Shown piece by piece: positions 43,660 through 52,588 of a stretch of 64,000 nt of DNA. Position 1 is the stretch's first letter. Each line of letters opens with the position of its first letter. The position numbers and the translations under genes are program-made. The stretch is taken from NCBI RefSeq assembly GCF_007556755.1, contig NZ_VJOO01000004.1, positions 1-64,000 of the forward strand, written 5' to 3'. The DNA comes from Tepidimonas fonticaldi. GTDB lineage: Bacteria; Pseudomonadota; Gammaproteobacteria; Burkholderiales; Burkholderiaceae_C. The notes beneath the pieces are model-generated. The model searched no databases. It was not told the DNA's origin and was given only the letters and a program-made list of their open reading frames with translations.

Positions 43660-46491
43660 GTGCTGCTGTTGATCGTCTTACTGCCCTTGCTCGCGGGCAC
43701 CACTTTGACAGGGTGGCTGGGCGGCCGTTCGCGCCGCTGGACGGCGGTGACCGCCGCGGCCGTGACTGCCTGCAGTCTGGCCTTGCTGGTCCTGCACGCG
43801 CCGGCCGTTTGGAGCGGTGCGGGGGTGTACGAGTTCCACCCCTGGGTGAATGACATTGGGCTGAACGTCGGCTTGCGGCTCGATGGCCTGTCGTTCCTGT
43901 TTGCGGGCCTGATCACGGTCATCGGGCTGTTGATCATTCTGTACGCGAGCTACTACCTGTCGCCCGAGGATTCGGCGGCCAAGTTCTACGCGGTGATGAT
44001 GCTCTTCATGGCCGCGATGCTGGGCGTGGTGCTGTCGGACAACCTGCTGCTGCTGGTCGTCTTTTGGGAGCTGACCAGCGTGTCGTCCTTCCTGCTGGTG
44101 GGGTACTGGAGCCACCGGCCCGAGGCACGCAGCGGCGCGCGCCAGGCCCTGGCCGTGACCGGCGGCGGCGGGCTGGCCATGCTGGCGGGTTTGGTGATGC
44201 TGGGCTGGATCGCCGGCACCTTCGAGCTGAGCGAAATGACCGGCCGCGCGGCCGAGATCCAGGCCGACCCGCTGTTCGTACCGGCGCTGCTGCTGATCCT
44301 GCTCGGGGCGTTCACCAAGAGCGCGCAGTTTCCGTTCCATTTCTGGCTGCCCGATGCCATGGCCGCGCCGACGCCGGTGTCGGCCTACCTGCACTCGGCC
44401 ACGATGGTCAAGGCCGGCGTGTTCCTGCTCATGCGCATGTATCCGGTGCTCGGCGGCTCGGGCTGGTTCGAGGGCATCGTCACCGCGGCGGGGTTGGCGA
44501 CCTTGGTGTTTGCCGCCTTCATCGCCATCTTCAAGCACGATCTGAAGGGGCTGCTGGCCTACTCCACGGTCAGCCACCTGGGGCTGGTGACCTGTCTGGT
44601 CGGCTTGGGCTCGCCGCTGGCCGCCGTGGCCGCGGTGTTCCACGTCCTCAACCACGCCACGTTCAAGGCGTCGCTGTTCATGGTGGCCGGCATCGTGGAC
44701 CACGAGACGCATTCGCGCGACATGCGGCAGTTGGGCGGGCTGTGGGCGTTCATGCCCTGGACGGCGACGCTGTCCCTGGTCGCGGCGGCCTCCATGGCCG
44801 GGGTGCCGCTGACCAACGGCTTTTTGTCCAAAGAGATGTTCTTTGCCGAAGCCGTGGCGGGCGCCGGCGCGGCAGGGGTATGGCTGCCGGCGGCGGTGAC
44901 GATCGCGGGCATCTGCAGCGTGGCGTATTCGCTGCGCTTCGTGCACGACACGTTTTTCAACGGTCCGCTGGGCGAGGTGCCCAACCGCCATCCCCACGAG
45001 CCGCCGCTGGGCATGAAGCTGCCGGTCATCCTGCTGGTGGTGGCCTGTCTGGCGGTCGGGGTGTTGCCGGCCGCCACCTTCGGGCCCCTGGTGCATGTGG
45101 CGGCGACGGCCATGGTCGGGCGCGAATTGCCGGACTATCACCTCGCGATCTGGCACGGCGTCAATCTGCCGCTGCTCATGAGCGTCGTGGCGTTGGTGGG
45201 CGGTGGGCTGTTCTACGCCCGGCTGGCCCGGGGCCGGCGCCTGCATCGCATCCAATCCGAAGCCTGGTTTGGGGCTCTGACGGGGCGGCAGATCTTCGAG
45301 TCCGCGGTCGATGCGACATTTGCCCTGGCCGGGCGGGTGTCCGTGGCGCTGGAAAACGGTTCGTTGCAGCGCTATGTGGCGTGGATGTTGGGCGCCGCCA
45401 TCGTGGTGGCCGCGGCCCCGCTGATGGGGGAGCACATCGGCACCGGCGGGCGCGAGCTGTTGCCGGCCAACCCGCTGGCCGTCGTGGTCTGGCTGCTGCT
45501 GGCGGCCACCTGCGTGGCACTGGTGATGACGCACCACCACCGCTTTCAGGCCGTGGTGCTGGTGGGCGTGGTGGGGCTGGTGACCTCGCTGGTGTTCGTG
45601 GGATTGTCGGCGCCCGATCTGGCGCTGACGCAGTTGTCGGTGGAGCTGGTCTCGACGGTGCTGCTGCTGATGGGGCTGGCGCTGCTGCCCCAGCACTCCC
45701 CGCGCGAATCGTCGAGCAATCGCCGGCTGCGCGACGCCGCGCTGGCGCTGGCGGGGGGCGCGGGGATCGCCTGGATCGCGTGGGTGATGCTGACGCGCGA
45801 TCACGCCTCGATTGCGTGGTATTTCCTCGAGCAGTCGCTGCCCATGGGGGGAGGCGCCAACGTCGTGAACGTGATCCTGGTCGATTTCCGCGGTTACGAC
45901 ACCTTTGGCGAGATCACGGTGCTGGCCATCGCGGCGATCGGGGTGCTGGCGCTCATGGAAGGGATGCGCACCCACCGCCCGATCGTCGATGCGCAGGGGC
46001 GGCGCTGGACGTTCGCGCAGCATCCGCTGCTGCTGCGGGTGGCGGCGTCGGTCGTGCTGCCGGTGGCGATGGTCGTGGCGGTCTACATCTTCATGCGCGG
46101 CCACAACATGCCGGGTGGGGGCTTCATCGCCGGGCTGGTGACTGCCGTGGCGCTGGTGCTGCAATCCATGGCGATGGGCCAGGACCGCGCCGAGGCGCTG
46201 CTGCGCACCGGGGGCGGGCGGCGGTTTGTGCGCTGGATCGGCTCGGGGCTGACCATCGCGGGGCTGACCGGTGCCGGGGCGTTTGTGTTTGGGCGGCCGT
46301 TCCTCACCAGTGCGCATGGCCATCCGCAGGTGCCCCTGCTCGGTGAGCTGCCGCTGGCCAGCGCCGCCCTGTTCGACCTGGGGGTGTATGCGACGGTGGT
46401 GGGCGCCACGCTGTTGACCATATCGGTTCTGGGGGCGGCCAGCGTGGAGGCGCCTCCGTCCACCCCGCCCCGCGGAGGACGTCACCCATGA
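43660..46491 (+). CDS. mrpA: Mrp/Pha antiporter fused subunit A-B (second operon)
   Basis: This encodes 943 residues from a GTG at 43660. Residues 1-770 are MrpA (VFWELTSVSSFLLVGYWSHR, FTKSAQFPFHFWLPDAMAAP, LNHATFKASLFMVAGIVDHE). Residues 800-940 are an MrpB domain (MRGHNMPGGGFIAGLVTAVA). The A-B fusion is the Pha-type (group 2) arrangement known from Sinorhizobium and Pseudomonas, which transports K+ or Na+ against protons. Its stop overlaps the next start. Confidence 0.93.
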   Translation: MLLLIVLLPLLAGTTLTGWLGGRSRRWTAVTAAAVTACSLALLVLHAPAVWSGAGVYEFHPWVNDIGLNVGLRLDGLSFLFAGLITVIGLLIILYASYYLSPEDSAAKFYAVMMLFMAAMLGVVLSDNLLLLVVFWELTSVSSFLLVGYWSHRPEARSGARQALAVTGGGGLAMLAGLVMLGWIAGTFELSEMTGRAAEIQADPLFVPALLLILLGAFTKSAQFPFHFWLPDAMAAPTPVSAYLHSATMVKAGVFLLMRMYPVLGGSGWFEGIVTAAGLATLVFAAFIAIFKHDLKGLLAYSTVSHLGLVTCLVGLGSPLAAVAAVFHVLNHATFKASLFMVAGIVDHETHSRDMRQLGGLWAFMPWTATLSLVAAASMAGVPLTNGFLSKEMFFAEAVAGAGAAGVWLPAAVTIAGICSVAYSLRFVHDTFFNGPLGEVPNRHPHEPPLGMKLPVILLVVACLAVGVLPAATFGPLVHVAATAMVGRELPDYHLAIWHGVNLPLLMSVVALVGGGLFYARLARGRRLHRIQSEAWFGALTGRQIFESAVDATFALAGRVSVALENGSLQRYVAWMLGAAIVVAAAPLMGEHIGTGGRELLPANPLAVVVWLLLAATCVALVMTHHHRFQAVVLVGVVGLVTSLVFVGLSAPDLALTQLSVELVSTVLLLMGLALLPQHSPRESSSNRRLRDAALALAGGAGIAWIAWVMLTRDHASIAWYFLEQSLPMGGGANVVNVILVDFRGYDTFGEITVLAIAAIGVLALMEGMRTHRPIVDAQGRRWTFAQHPLLLRVAASVVLPVAMVVAVYIFMRGHNMPGGGFIAGLVTAVALVLQSMAMGQDRAEALLRTGGGRRFVRWIGSGLTIAGLTGAGAFVFGRPFLTSAHGHPQVPLLGELPLASAALFDLGVYATVVGATLLTISVLGAASVEAPPSTPPRGGRHP

Positions 46492-46865
46492 GCATGGAGT
46501 TTCTCGTGGCCACGGGCATCGGTCTGGTGACCGCCTGCGGCATCTACCTGCTGCTGCGCGGGCGGACCTTTCCGGTGGTGCTGGGTCTGTCGCTGATCAG
46601 CTATGCGGTCAATGTGTTCATCTTCGTCATGGGGCGGCTGTGGACCGATGCGCATCCGATCCTCGTCGGCAACGAGCCCGTGGCGGATCCGCTGCCCCAG
46701 GCGCTGGTGCTGACGGCGATCGTGATCGGCTTTGCCACCACCGGCTTCATCGTAGAGCTGGCGCTGCGCAGCCACCACGAGGGGGGCAGCGACCATGTGG
46801 ACGGGGCCGAGCCGGGCGGCAGCCGCGGGGCGGCGCCGGGCGCGCGTGACGGAGGGGCGGCGTGA
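46488..46865 (+). CDS. mrpC: Mrp/Pha antiporter subunit C (second operon)
   Basis: This encodes 125 residues and is NuoK-like: GLVTACGIYLLLRGRTFPVV, LISYAVNVFIFVMGRLW and DPLPQALVLTAIVIGFATTG. A hydrophilic Gly/Ala-rich tail follows. Overlaps both neighbours. Confidence 0.92.
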   Translation: MSMEFLVATGIGLVTACGIYLLLRGRTFPVVLGLSLISYAVNVFIFVMGRLWTDAHPILVGNEPVADPLPQALVLTAIVIGFATTGFIVELALRSHHEGGSDHVDGAEPGGSRGAAPGARDGGAA

Positions 46866-48535
46866 TGGGGGCGGCATTGCTGGGTTTTTGGGGGCAGCAT
46901 GCCCCGGTGTTGTCGGTGCTGCTGCCGTCCTTCACCGGGATGGCCCTGCTGTTGTTGGGCGATCACGATGGAATGTCCGCGCAAGGGGGCGGGCACGACG
47001 GCGGGCGGGCCGCTTGGCGGCGGCGCCTCAGCCTGGCGTCGGCCCTGCTGGGGTTGGCCCTGGCCGTGGCCCTGGTCGGCCGGGCCAGTGGCGGCGAGCT
47101 GACCGTCTACGAGCTGGGCGAGTGGCCGGCGCCGTTTGGCATCGTGCTGGTGCTGGACCGCCTGTCGGCGCTGATGGTGCTGCTGACGTATCTGGTGGCA
47201 GTCCCGGTGCTGTGGTACGCCTGCGGAGGGTGGGACACGCGCGGTCGGCATTTCCACGCCATTTTCCATTTCCAGCTCATGGGGCTCAGCGGGGCGTTCC
47301 TCACGGGCGACCTGTTCAACCTGTTCGTCTTTTTCGAGGTGCTGCTGATCGCGTCCTACGTGCTGATGCTGCACGGCCTGGGGCGCGAGCGCTTGCGCAT
47401 GGGGGTGCACTATGTGGTGCTCAACCTGACGGCGTCGGCCTTGTTTTTGATCGGGTTGTCCATGTTCTACTCGGTCACCGGCACGCTCAACATGGCCGAC
47501 GCCGCCCTGCACGTGGCGCGGCTGGACGGCGCATCGCTGCGGCTGGCACAGTCCGCCGCGCTGATCCTGCTGGTGGTGTTTGGCCTGAAGGCGGCGCTCG
47601 TGCCGCTGTACTTCTGGCTGCCGGGGACCTACGCCGCGGCCAGTGCCCCCGTGGCGGCGCTGTTCGCCATCATGACCAAGGTGGGTGTCTACAGCATCGT
47701 GCGCGTCCATTGGGTGATTTTTGGGGTCGATGCCGGGGCCGCGTCGCTGACGGTACAGCCCTGGTTGCTGCCCGTGGCGCTGTTGACGAGTGTCCTTGGG
47801 GTGTTGGGCGCGTTGGCGGCCCACACCCTGGGGCGGCTGGTCGCGTACCTGACCGTGTCCTCGGTGGGCACGATCGTTGCGGGGGTGGCCCTGTTCACGC
47901 CGGAGACCTTGTCCGCGGCGATGTACTACCTGCTGCACAGCACCGTCGTGATCGCCGGGCTGTTTTTGTTCGTGGAACTGGCCGCGGCGCAGCGCGGGGC
48001 CATGCACGACCGGCTGCAGCCGGCCCCCGCGGTGCGCGAGCCCGTGCTGCTTGGCGTCATGATGCTGTTTGGCGCAGCGTCGGCGGCGGGGCTGCCGCCG
48101 CTGCCCGGTTTTTTGGGCAAGGTGATGCTGCTGCAAAGCACCGCGGGACTGCCCGCGCAGCCCTGGGTGTGGAGCGTGCTGATCGGGGTGGGCTTTCTGA
48201 CCCTGTTGGGGCTGGCCCGCGCCGGTGTCGTCATGTTCTGGCATGTGCAGCCCGCGGTGGCACCGCAGGCGTCGGGCACCAGCGCCCGCTTGCTGGCCGC
48301 TCCGTGGGCCTTCATGGCCGTGACCGTGGCCATGGCCGTCTGGGCCGCACCGATCAAGAACTATACGGACGCCCTGGCCCAGCAGTTGACCGACAAGGCC
48401 CGCTATGCCAGCGCCGTCCTGGCCCGCCAGGGCGGCGTGGGTGTGCCCACCACGCGGCCCTACGACGGCCGCCGCCCGGCCGCGCCGAGCAGCCCAACGG
48501 CACCGCCGACCGATGCACAGGAGAGCCGGCCATGA
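46862..48535 (+). CDS. mrpD: Mrp/Pha antiporter subunit D (second operon)
   Basis: This encodes 557 residues; the start may be the GTG at 46862 or the ATG at 46865. It is longer than the first-operon D (484) because of a longer first loop and a 40-residue C-terminal tail. Marks are LTGDLFNLFVFFEVLLIASY, FGLKAALVPLYFWLPGTYAA and FAIMTKVGVYSIVRVHWV. LGRLVAYLTVSSVGTIVAGV follows. Confidence 0.92.
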   Translation: MMGAALLGFWGQHAPVLSVLLPSFTGMALLLLGDHDGMSAQGGGHDGGRAAWRRRLSLASALLGLALAVALVGRASGGELTVYELGEWPAPFGIVLVLDRLSALMVLLTYLVAVPVLWYACGGWDTRGRHFHAIFHFQLMGLSGAFLTGDLFNLFVFFEVLLIASYVLMLHGLGRERLRMGVHYVVLNLTASALFLIGLSMFYSVTGTLNMADAALHVARLDGASLRLAQSAALILLVVFGLKAALVPLYFWLPGTYAAASAPVAALFAIMTKVGVYSIVRVHWVIFGVDAGAASLTVQPWLLPVALLTSVLGVLGALAAHTLGRLVAYLTVSSVGTIVAGVALFTPETLSAAMYYLLHSTVVIAGLFLFVELAAAQRGAMHDRLQPAPAVREPVLLGVMMLFGAASAAGLPPLPGFLGKVMLLQSTAGLPAQPWVWSVLIGVGFLTLLGLARAGVVMFWHVQPAVAPQASGTSARLLAAPWAFMAVTVAMAVWAAPIKNYTDALAQQLTDKARYASAVLARQGGVGVPTTRPYDGRRPAAPSSPTAPPTDAQESRP

Positions 48536-49110
48536 GCGCCATCCCCCGTGAGCCGACCCGCCCCGGCACGCCGCCCACCGGCTGGCGGGTGCTGTTTCCC
48601 CATCCGGTGCTGTCGCTGCAACTTGGCGTGACGTGGCTGATGCTGTCCCACAGCCTGGCGCTGGTGCATCTGCTGTCGGCGCTGGCGCTTGCCTGGGGCG
48701 TGCCGCGCCTGCTCGCTCCCTTTCTGGGCGATGCGAGCCGCCTGCACTGGCCGACGGTGGTGCGCCTGCTGCTCGTGGTGTTGTGGGACATCGTGGTGTC
48801 CAATATCACGGTGGCCCGGCTGACGCTCGGGTCGATGCAGCGGCCGCGTCCCGCGTGGTTGCGCGTGCCGTTGGCCACCGACCATCCGCGCGTCAATGCG
48901 CTGTTTGCCAGCATCATCACCACCACTCCGGGGACCGTGTCCATGACCATCGACGAAGAGCGGCGCGAAATCCTGGTCCACGCCCTCAATTGCGACGATC
49001 CGCAGGCGATGGTGGCCGACATGAAGGCCCGCTACGAGGCCCCGCTGATGCGGATTTTTCAGGTCGATCTCGACAGCCCGCACGGTGTGCGCACGGGAGG
49101 GCAGGCATGA
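48532..49110 (+). CDS. mrpE: Mrp/Pha antiporter subunit E (second operon)
   Basis: This encodes 192 residues, full length. Two N-terminal helix regions (LGVTWLMLSHSLALVHLLSA, VVRLLLVVLWDIVVSN) precede the conserved core with ALFASIITTTPGTVSMTIDE and ILVHALNCDDPQAMV. Confidence 0.92.
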   Translation: MSAIPREPTRPGTPPTGWRVLFPHPVLSLQLGVTWLMLSHSLALVHLLSALALAWGVPRLLAPFLGDASRLHWPTVVRLLLVVLWDIVVSNITVARLTLGSMQRPRPAWLRVPLATDHPRVNALFASIITTTPGTVSMTIDEERREILVHALNCDDPQAMVADMKARYEAPLMRIFQVDLDSPHGVRTGGQA

Positions 49111-49388
49111 GCAGTCCATTGCTGCTGTGGGCACTCAACATCGGCATCGTCGTCGTGGCGCTGTCGGTGCTGCTGTGCAGTTGGCGTCTGCTGCGCGGGC
49201 CCGAGCTGCCCGACCGCATCCTGGCGCTCGACACCCTCTACATGGGGATGGTCGCCTTGATCATCCTGCTCAACATCCGCTTCGACACCGAGCTGCTGTT
49301 CGAGGCGGCGCTGATCGTGGCCATGCTGGGGTTCGTCTCGACCGTGGCGCTGGCGCGCTATGTCACCCGCGGTGACGTGATCGAGTGA
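49107..49388 (+). CDS. mrpF: Mrp/Pha antiporter subunit F (second operon)
   Basis: This encodes 93 residues with three helices. The signature is RLLRGPELPDRILALDTLYM, followed by FEAALIVAMLGFVSTVALAR. It overlaps the end of subunit E by four bases. Confidence 0.92.
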   Translation: MSSPLLLWALNIGIVVVALSVLLCSWRLLRGPELPDRILALDTLYMGMVALIILLNIRFDTELLFEAALIVAMLGFVSTVALARYVTRGDVIE

Positions 49389-49401
49389 GAAGGGGCCGAA
49401 C

Positions 49402-49749
49402 GTGAGCGTCGTACTGGAAAACCTGGCCGCGGTGCTGATCCTGGTTGCGTCGTTTTTTCTGCTCGTCGGGGCGATCGGGTTGATCCGCTTTCCCGATTTC
49501 TACATGCGGCTGCATGCCCCCACCAAAGCCTCCACGCTGGGCGTGGGCGGGGTGTTGATCGCGTCCATGCTGGTGACGCTGGCGCATGGCCGGCCCGGCA
49601 TCGCGGAGCTGCTGATCACGCTGTTCGTGTTCGTGACGGCGCCGGTGTCCGCCAACCTGATGGCCCAGGCTGCGCTGCACATGCGCCTGGCATCCCAGGC
49701 GCCCGTCCCGCGCGACGCCGTGCCGGAGCGCCGCGCGGCAGACCGCTGA
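49402..49749 (+). CDS. mrpG: Mrp/Pha antiporter subunit G (second operon)
   Basis: This encodes 115 residues from a GTG at 49402. The MnhG signature is GLIRFPDFYMRLHAPTKAST, followed by LLITLFVFVTAPVSANLMAQ. It is the last gene of the operon and converges on the LOG-family gene 30 bases away. Confidence 0.92.
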   Translation: MSVVLENLAAVLILVASFFLLVGAIGLIRFPDFYMRLHAPTKASTLGVGGVLIASMLVTLAHGRPGIAELLITLFVFVTAPVSANLMAQAALHMRLASQAPVPRDAVPERRAADR

Positions 49750-49779
49750 CGCAGGGGCGTCCCGCGCGAGCCGTCCCGC

Positions 49780-50709
49780 TCAAGCGGCGGGAGTGCCGTC
49801 CACCGGGCAGGCCTCGGGCAGGCCATAGAAGTGGCGAATGCCCTCCCAGGCCGCCTCGGGCGTGTCCACATAGGTGAACAGATCCAGGTCCTCGGGCGAG
49901 ATGACGCCCTCGTCGACCATGGCGTCGAAGTTGATCAGGCGCTTCCAGTACGCGCTGCCGTACAGGAACACCGGTACCGGCTTGGCCTTGCGGGTCTGCA
50001 CCAGGGTCAGCACCTCGAACAGCTCATCCAGCGTGCCGAAGCCGCCGGGGAAGGCCACCAGCGCCTTCGCGCGCATCAAAAAGTGCATCTTGCGCAGCGC
50101 AAAGTAGTGGAACTTGAAGCACAGCTCCCGGCTGATGTAGGGGTTGGGGGCTTGTTCGTGCGGCAGCAGGATGTTGAGCCCGACGCTGGGCGCTCCGAGG
50201 TCGTGCGCGCCGCGGTTGGCCGCTTCCATGATGCCGGGCCCCCCGCCCGTGACGATGTAGAGCTGATCCGCCTTGGGGCAGGATTGGCTGTAGGCCGCCA
50301 CCAGTTGGGCAAAGCGCCGCGCCTCGTCGTAAAAGCGGGCGTTGCGCCGCAGCGCCTCGGCGCGGCGGATCGCTTCGGTATCACCACTGGCCTGCGCCCG
50401 GTGCCACGCAGCATCGGCCTCGGCCGGTTCGCGAAAGCGCGCGCTGCCAAACACGACGATGGTGTTTTCGATGCCGGCGTCGGCCTGAGCCAGATCGGGC
50501 TTGAGCAACTCGAGCTGGAAGCGGATGCCGCGTGTCTCGCGCCGCAGCAGGAACTCCGGGTCGGCGAATGCCAGCCGGTAGGCGTCGGGCGGCGGGCGGG
50601 TGCCGTCTTCGGACAGCAGGTGCATCTCGACGATGGCATCGGCCAGCCGGCGGGTTTGCAGGTCGTGGATGTGGTCCGGATGCGTGGGGGCGGTGGCGTC
50701 GTCGTGCAT
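49780..50709 (-). CDS. LOG-family (TIGR00730) nucleotide 5'-monophosphate nucleosidase-like protein
   Basis: This encodes 309 residues. An N-terminal extension of about 85 residues precedes a Rossmann-like domain. The domain has IVVFGSARFREPAEAD, VTGGGPGIMEAANRGAHDLG and the LOG signature AFPGGFGTLDELFEVLTLVQ. Proteins with PGGxGTxxE cleave ribose 5-phosphate from nucleoside monophosphates, including cytokinin precursors. In bacteria outside plants the likely role is nucleotide salvage. It follows efp across an intrinsic terminator. Confidence 0.88.
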   Translation of the reverse strand: MHDDATAPTHPDHIHDLQTRRLADAIVEMHLLSEDGTRPPPDAYRLAFADPEFLLRRETRGIRFQLELLKPDLAQADAGIENTIVVFGSARFREPAEADAAWHRAQASGDTEAIRRAEALRRNARFYDEARRFAQLVAAYSQSCPKADQLYIVTGGGPGIMEAANRGAHDLGAPSVGLNILLPHEQAPNPYISRELCFKFHYFALRKMHFLMRAKALVAFPGGFGTLDELFEVLTLVQTRKAKPVPVFLYGSAYWKRLINFDAMVDEGVISPEDLDLFTYVDTPEAAWEGIRHFYGLPEACPVDGTPAA

Positions 50710-50731
50710 GATCGCGGGTGCTCCAGGCGTG

Positions 50732-50753
50732 AAAAAGGCCCCGGGTGGGGCCT
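50732..50753 (-). terminator. Intrinsic terminator after efp
   Basis: On the minus strand the arms AGGCCCC and GGGGCCT are followed by a T-run. It separates efp from the LOG-family gene, whose start is at 50709. Confidence 0.75.
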
Positions 50754-50805
50754 GTTGGATTCCGCAGGCGTCGGCAAATTCCGGCGCCCGGTCGGCGTGG
50801 CGGTA

Positions 50806-51360
50806 TCAGACGCGCTTGCGGTATTCGCCGGTGCGCGTGTCGATTTCGATCTTGTCGCCCTGCTCGACGAAGATCGGCACCATGACCTCGAAGCCGGTGG
50901 CGATCTTGGCGGGCTTGAGCACCTTGCCGGAGGTGTCGCCCTTGACGGCCGGCTCGGTCCAGGTGACTTCGCGCACCAGCGACGTCGGCAGTTCCACCGA
51001 GATGGCCTTGCCCTCGTAGAACACCACCTCGGCGGCCATGCCGTCCTCCAGGTAGTTGAGCGCGTCGCCCATGTTCTCGGCCTCGACCTCGTACTGGTTG
51101 TACTCGGTGTCCATCCACACGTACATCGGGTCGGCGAAGTAGGAGTAGGTGCACTCCTTCTTGTCGAGGATGATGTTGTCGATCTTGTCGTCGGCCTTGA
51201 AGACGACCTCGGTCGCGCTGTTGTTGAGCAGCGCCTTGAGCTTCATGCGCACGGTGGCGGCGCCGCGGCCGCCGCGCTGGTATTCGGTCTTGAGGACGAT
51301 CATCGGGTCCTTGCCCTGCATGATCACGTTGCCGGCGCGGATTTCTTGGGCGAGTTTCAT
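50806..51360 (-). CDS. efp: Elongation factor P
   Basis: This encodes 184 residues: the KOW-like N-terminal domain followed by two OB domains ([19 protein letters not shown], then [12 protein letters not shown] at the end). The acceptor loop reads [11 protein letters not shown] with Arg at position 32 rather than the Lys of E. coli. Arg32 EF-P is rhamnosylated by EarP, and the earP gene lies immediately upstream. It relieves ribosome stalling at polyproline stretches, which are common in this window's GC-rich genes. Confidence 0.96.
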   Translation of the reverse strand: MKLAQEIRAGNVIMQGKDPMIVLKTEYQRGGRGAATVRMKLKALLNNSATEVVFKADDKIDNIILDKKECTYSYFADPMYVWMDTEYNQYEVEAENMGDALNYLEDGMAAEVVFYEGKAISVELPTSLVREVTWTEPAVKGDTSGKVLKPAKIATGFEVMVPIFVEQGDKIEIDTRTGEYRKRV

Positions 51361-51397
51361 GGTACCTCTGGCGGGGGTGTGATTCGACTGATAAACC

Positions 51398-52588
51398 TCA
51401 CATTGTACCGCGGCGGCCGTACACGAAGGCCAGCAGCCGCGTCAACAGGTCGTCCTGCGTCCACAGGCGGTCGCGGGCGGCGCGGGCGGCGGCCTGCCAC
51501 CGGGCCAGGCGCTCGGTCGTCAGCGCGGGGGGATCGACCCCCGGGACGCCGTTCCACGCCCGCAGCCAGGCCTGCCAGTCCGCCGGGGCGTCCAGCCAGG
51601 CCAGAAAGGCCTCCAGCTTGTCGTGGTGGGCGCCATCGTCCTGCGGGTAGAGTTGCCACAGGAATGCGCGACCGGCCCACAGGGCACGCACCAGGGAGTC
51701 CTCCCCGCGCACCAGGTTGAGGTCGCACGCCCACAGGCGTTCGTCGAAGCCGGGCTGCGGTACGTTCTCGAGCACGCGCGCGGCGGCGCCAATCGGCAGG
51801 GGCGGTGCCAGGGCGGCCCAGGCCGCGGCGCTGCGGCCGGCCGCGACCAGCCATTGCGCGGTGGCCAAGGCGGGCTGGACGACCAGCCGGGGCAGGGCGC
51901 CCGGCTCGTAGCAAAACAGGCTGACCCAGGGGCCGTCATGGGGCCCGCTGGCCGCGCGCCAAGCCTGGGCGTCGAAGCGGGCCTGGCGTTGCGCCAGGTC
52001 CGCCTCGCGCAGCAGTCCGCCGGTGTCGGGCGTGAAGCCGGGGAAGAAAAACCACTTGGTGCGCCCCGCCAAGGGGCCACTGAGCACGGGCGAGGGCAGG
52101 CCGTGGCTGCGCGCGACCCACGGTTCGGCGCTGAGGTACTCCAGATTCAGCCAGACGGTGGGCCGTCCGTCGCGGCCCACGGGCGGCAGCAGCGCCGCCA
52201 CCCAGGCGTCGGGCACATGGCACCCAAAGGCCTCCACCAGCACGTCTGCCGGGGGCAGGGACGGGGGCGGGCAGTCAGCCCGGCCGCGCGGCCACGGGTG
52301 GATCTGCACACCGGGCACGTGCCCGGCGCGCGCGCCGGGGGCCATCCAGTCCAGCGCGGCGGCGTCGTCGATCCACAGCCGCACCCGCTGACCCGCCGTG
52401 GCGAGTTGCTGGCACAGGCGCCAGCAGACGCCCACATCGCCCCAGTTGTCGATGACATGGCAAAACACGTCCCAGGTCAGTGGGGGAGGGGCCGCGTTCA
52501 GCGAACGCGGGGCGGCGGGCGCGGTACAGTGCGCGCTGTCGCGGCCCCCGGTGGCCGGCGCGGTGGAGTGCAAGACGGGATCGGACAT
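51398..52588 (-). CDS. earP: EF-P arginine rhamnosyltransferase EarP
   Basis: This encodes 396 residues from the ATG at 52588; the family core begins only at [20 protein letters not shown] (about 41), so the true start may be later (a TTG at 52573 is possible). The GT-B glycosyltransferase core includes the N-terminal Asp-rich DNWGDVG motif, [13 protein letters not shown] and [34 protein letters not shown] is the dTDP-rhamnose-binding part. It transfers rhamnose to Arg32 of EF-P. It reads directly into efp, as in other Burkholderiales and Neisseria. Confidence 0.92.
   Translation of the reverse strand: MSDPVLHSTAPATGGRDSAHCTAPAAPRSLNAAPPPLTWDVFCHVIDNWGDVGVCWRLCQQLATAGQRVRLWIDDAAALDWMAPGARAGHVPGVQIHPWPRGRADCPPPSLPPADVLVEAFGCHVPDAWVAALLPPVGRDGRPTVWLNLEYLSAEPWVARSHGLPSPVLSGPLAGRTKWFFFPGFTPDTGGLLREADLAQRQARFDAQAWRAASGPHDGPWVSLFCYEPGALPRLVVQPALATAQWLVAAGRSAAAWAALAPPLPIGAAARVLENVPQPGFDERLWACDLNLVRGEDSLVRALWAGRAFLWQLYPQDDGAHHDKLEAFLAWLDAPADWQAWLRAWNGVPGVDPPALTTERLARWQAAARAARDRLWTQDDLLTRLLAFVYGRRGTM

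Noticed and set aside
43678..46485. A 935-residue minus-strand frame opposite the fused MrpA-B gene
   Set aside because: It is His/Gln/Arg-rich without domain motifs and mirrors a well-supported membrane protein gene. Stops are rare on the opposite strand because of GC bias.
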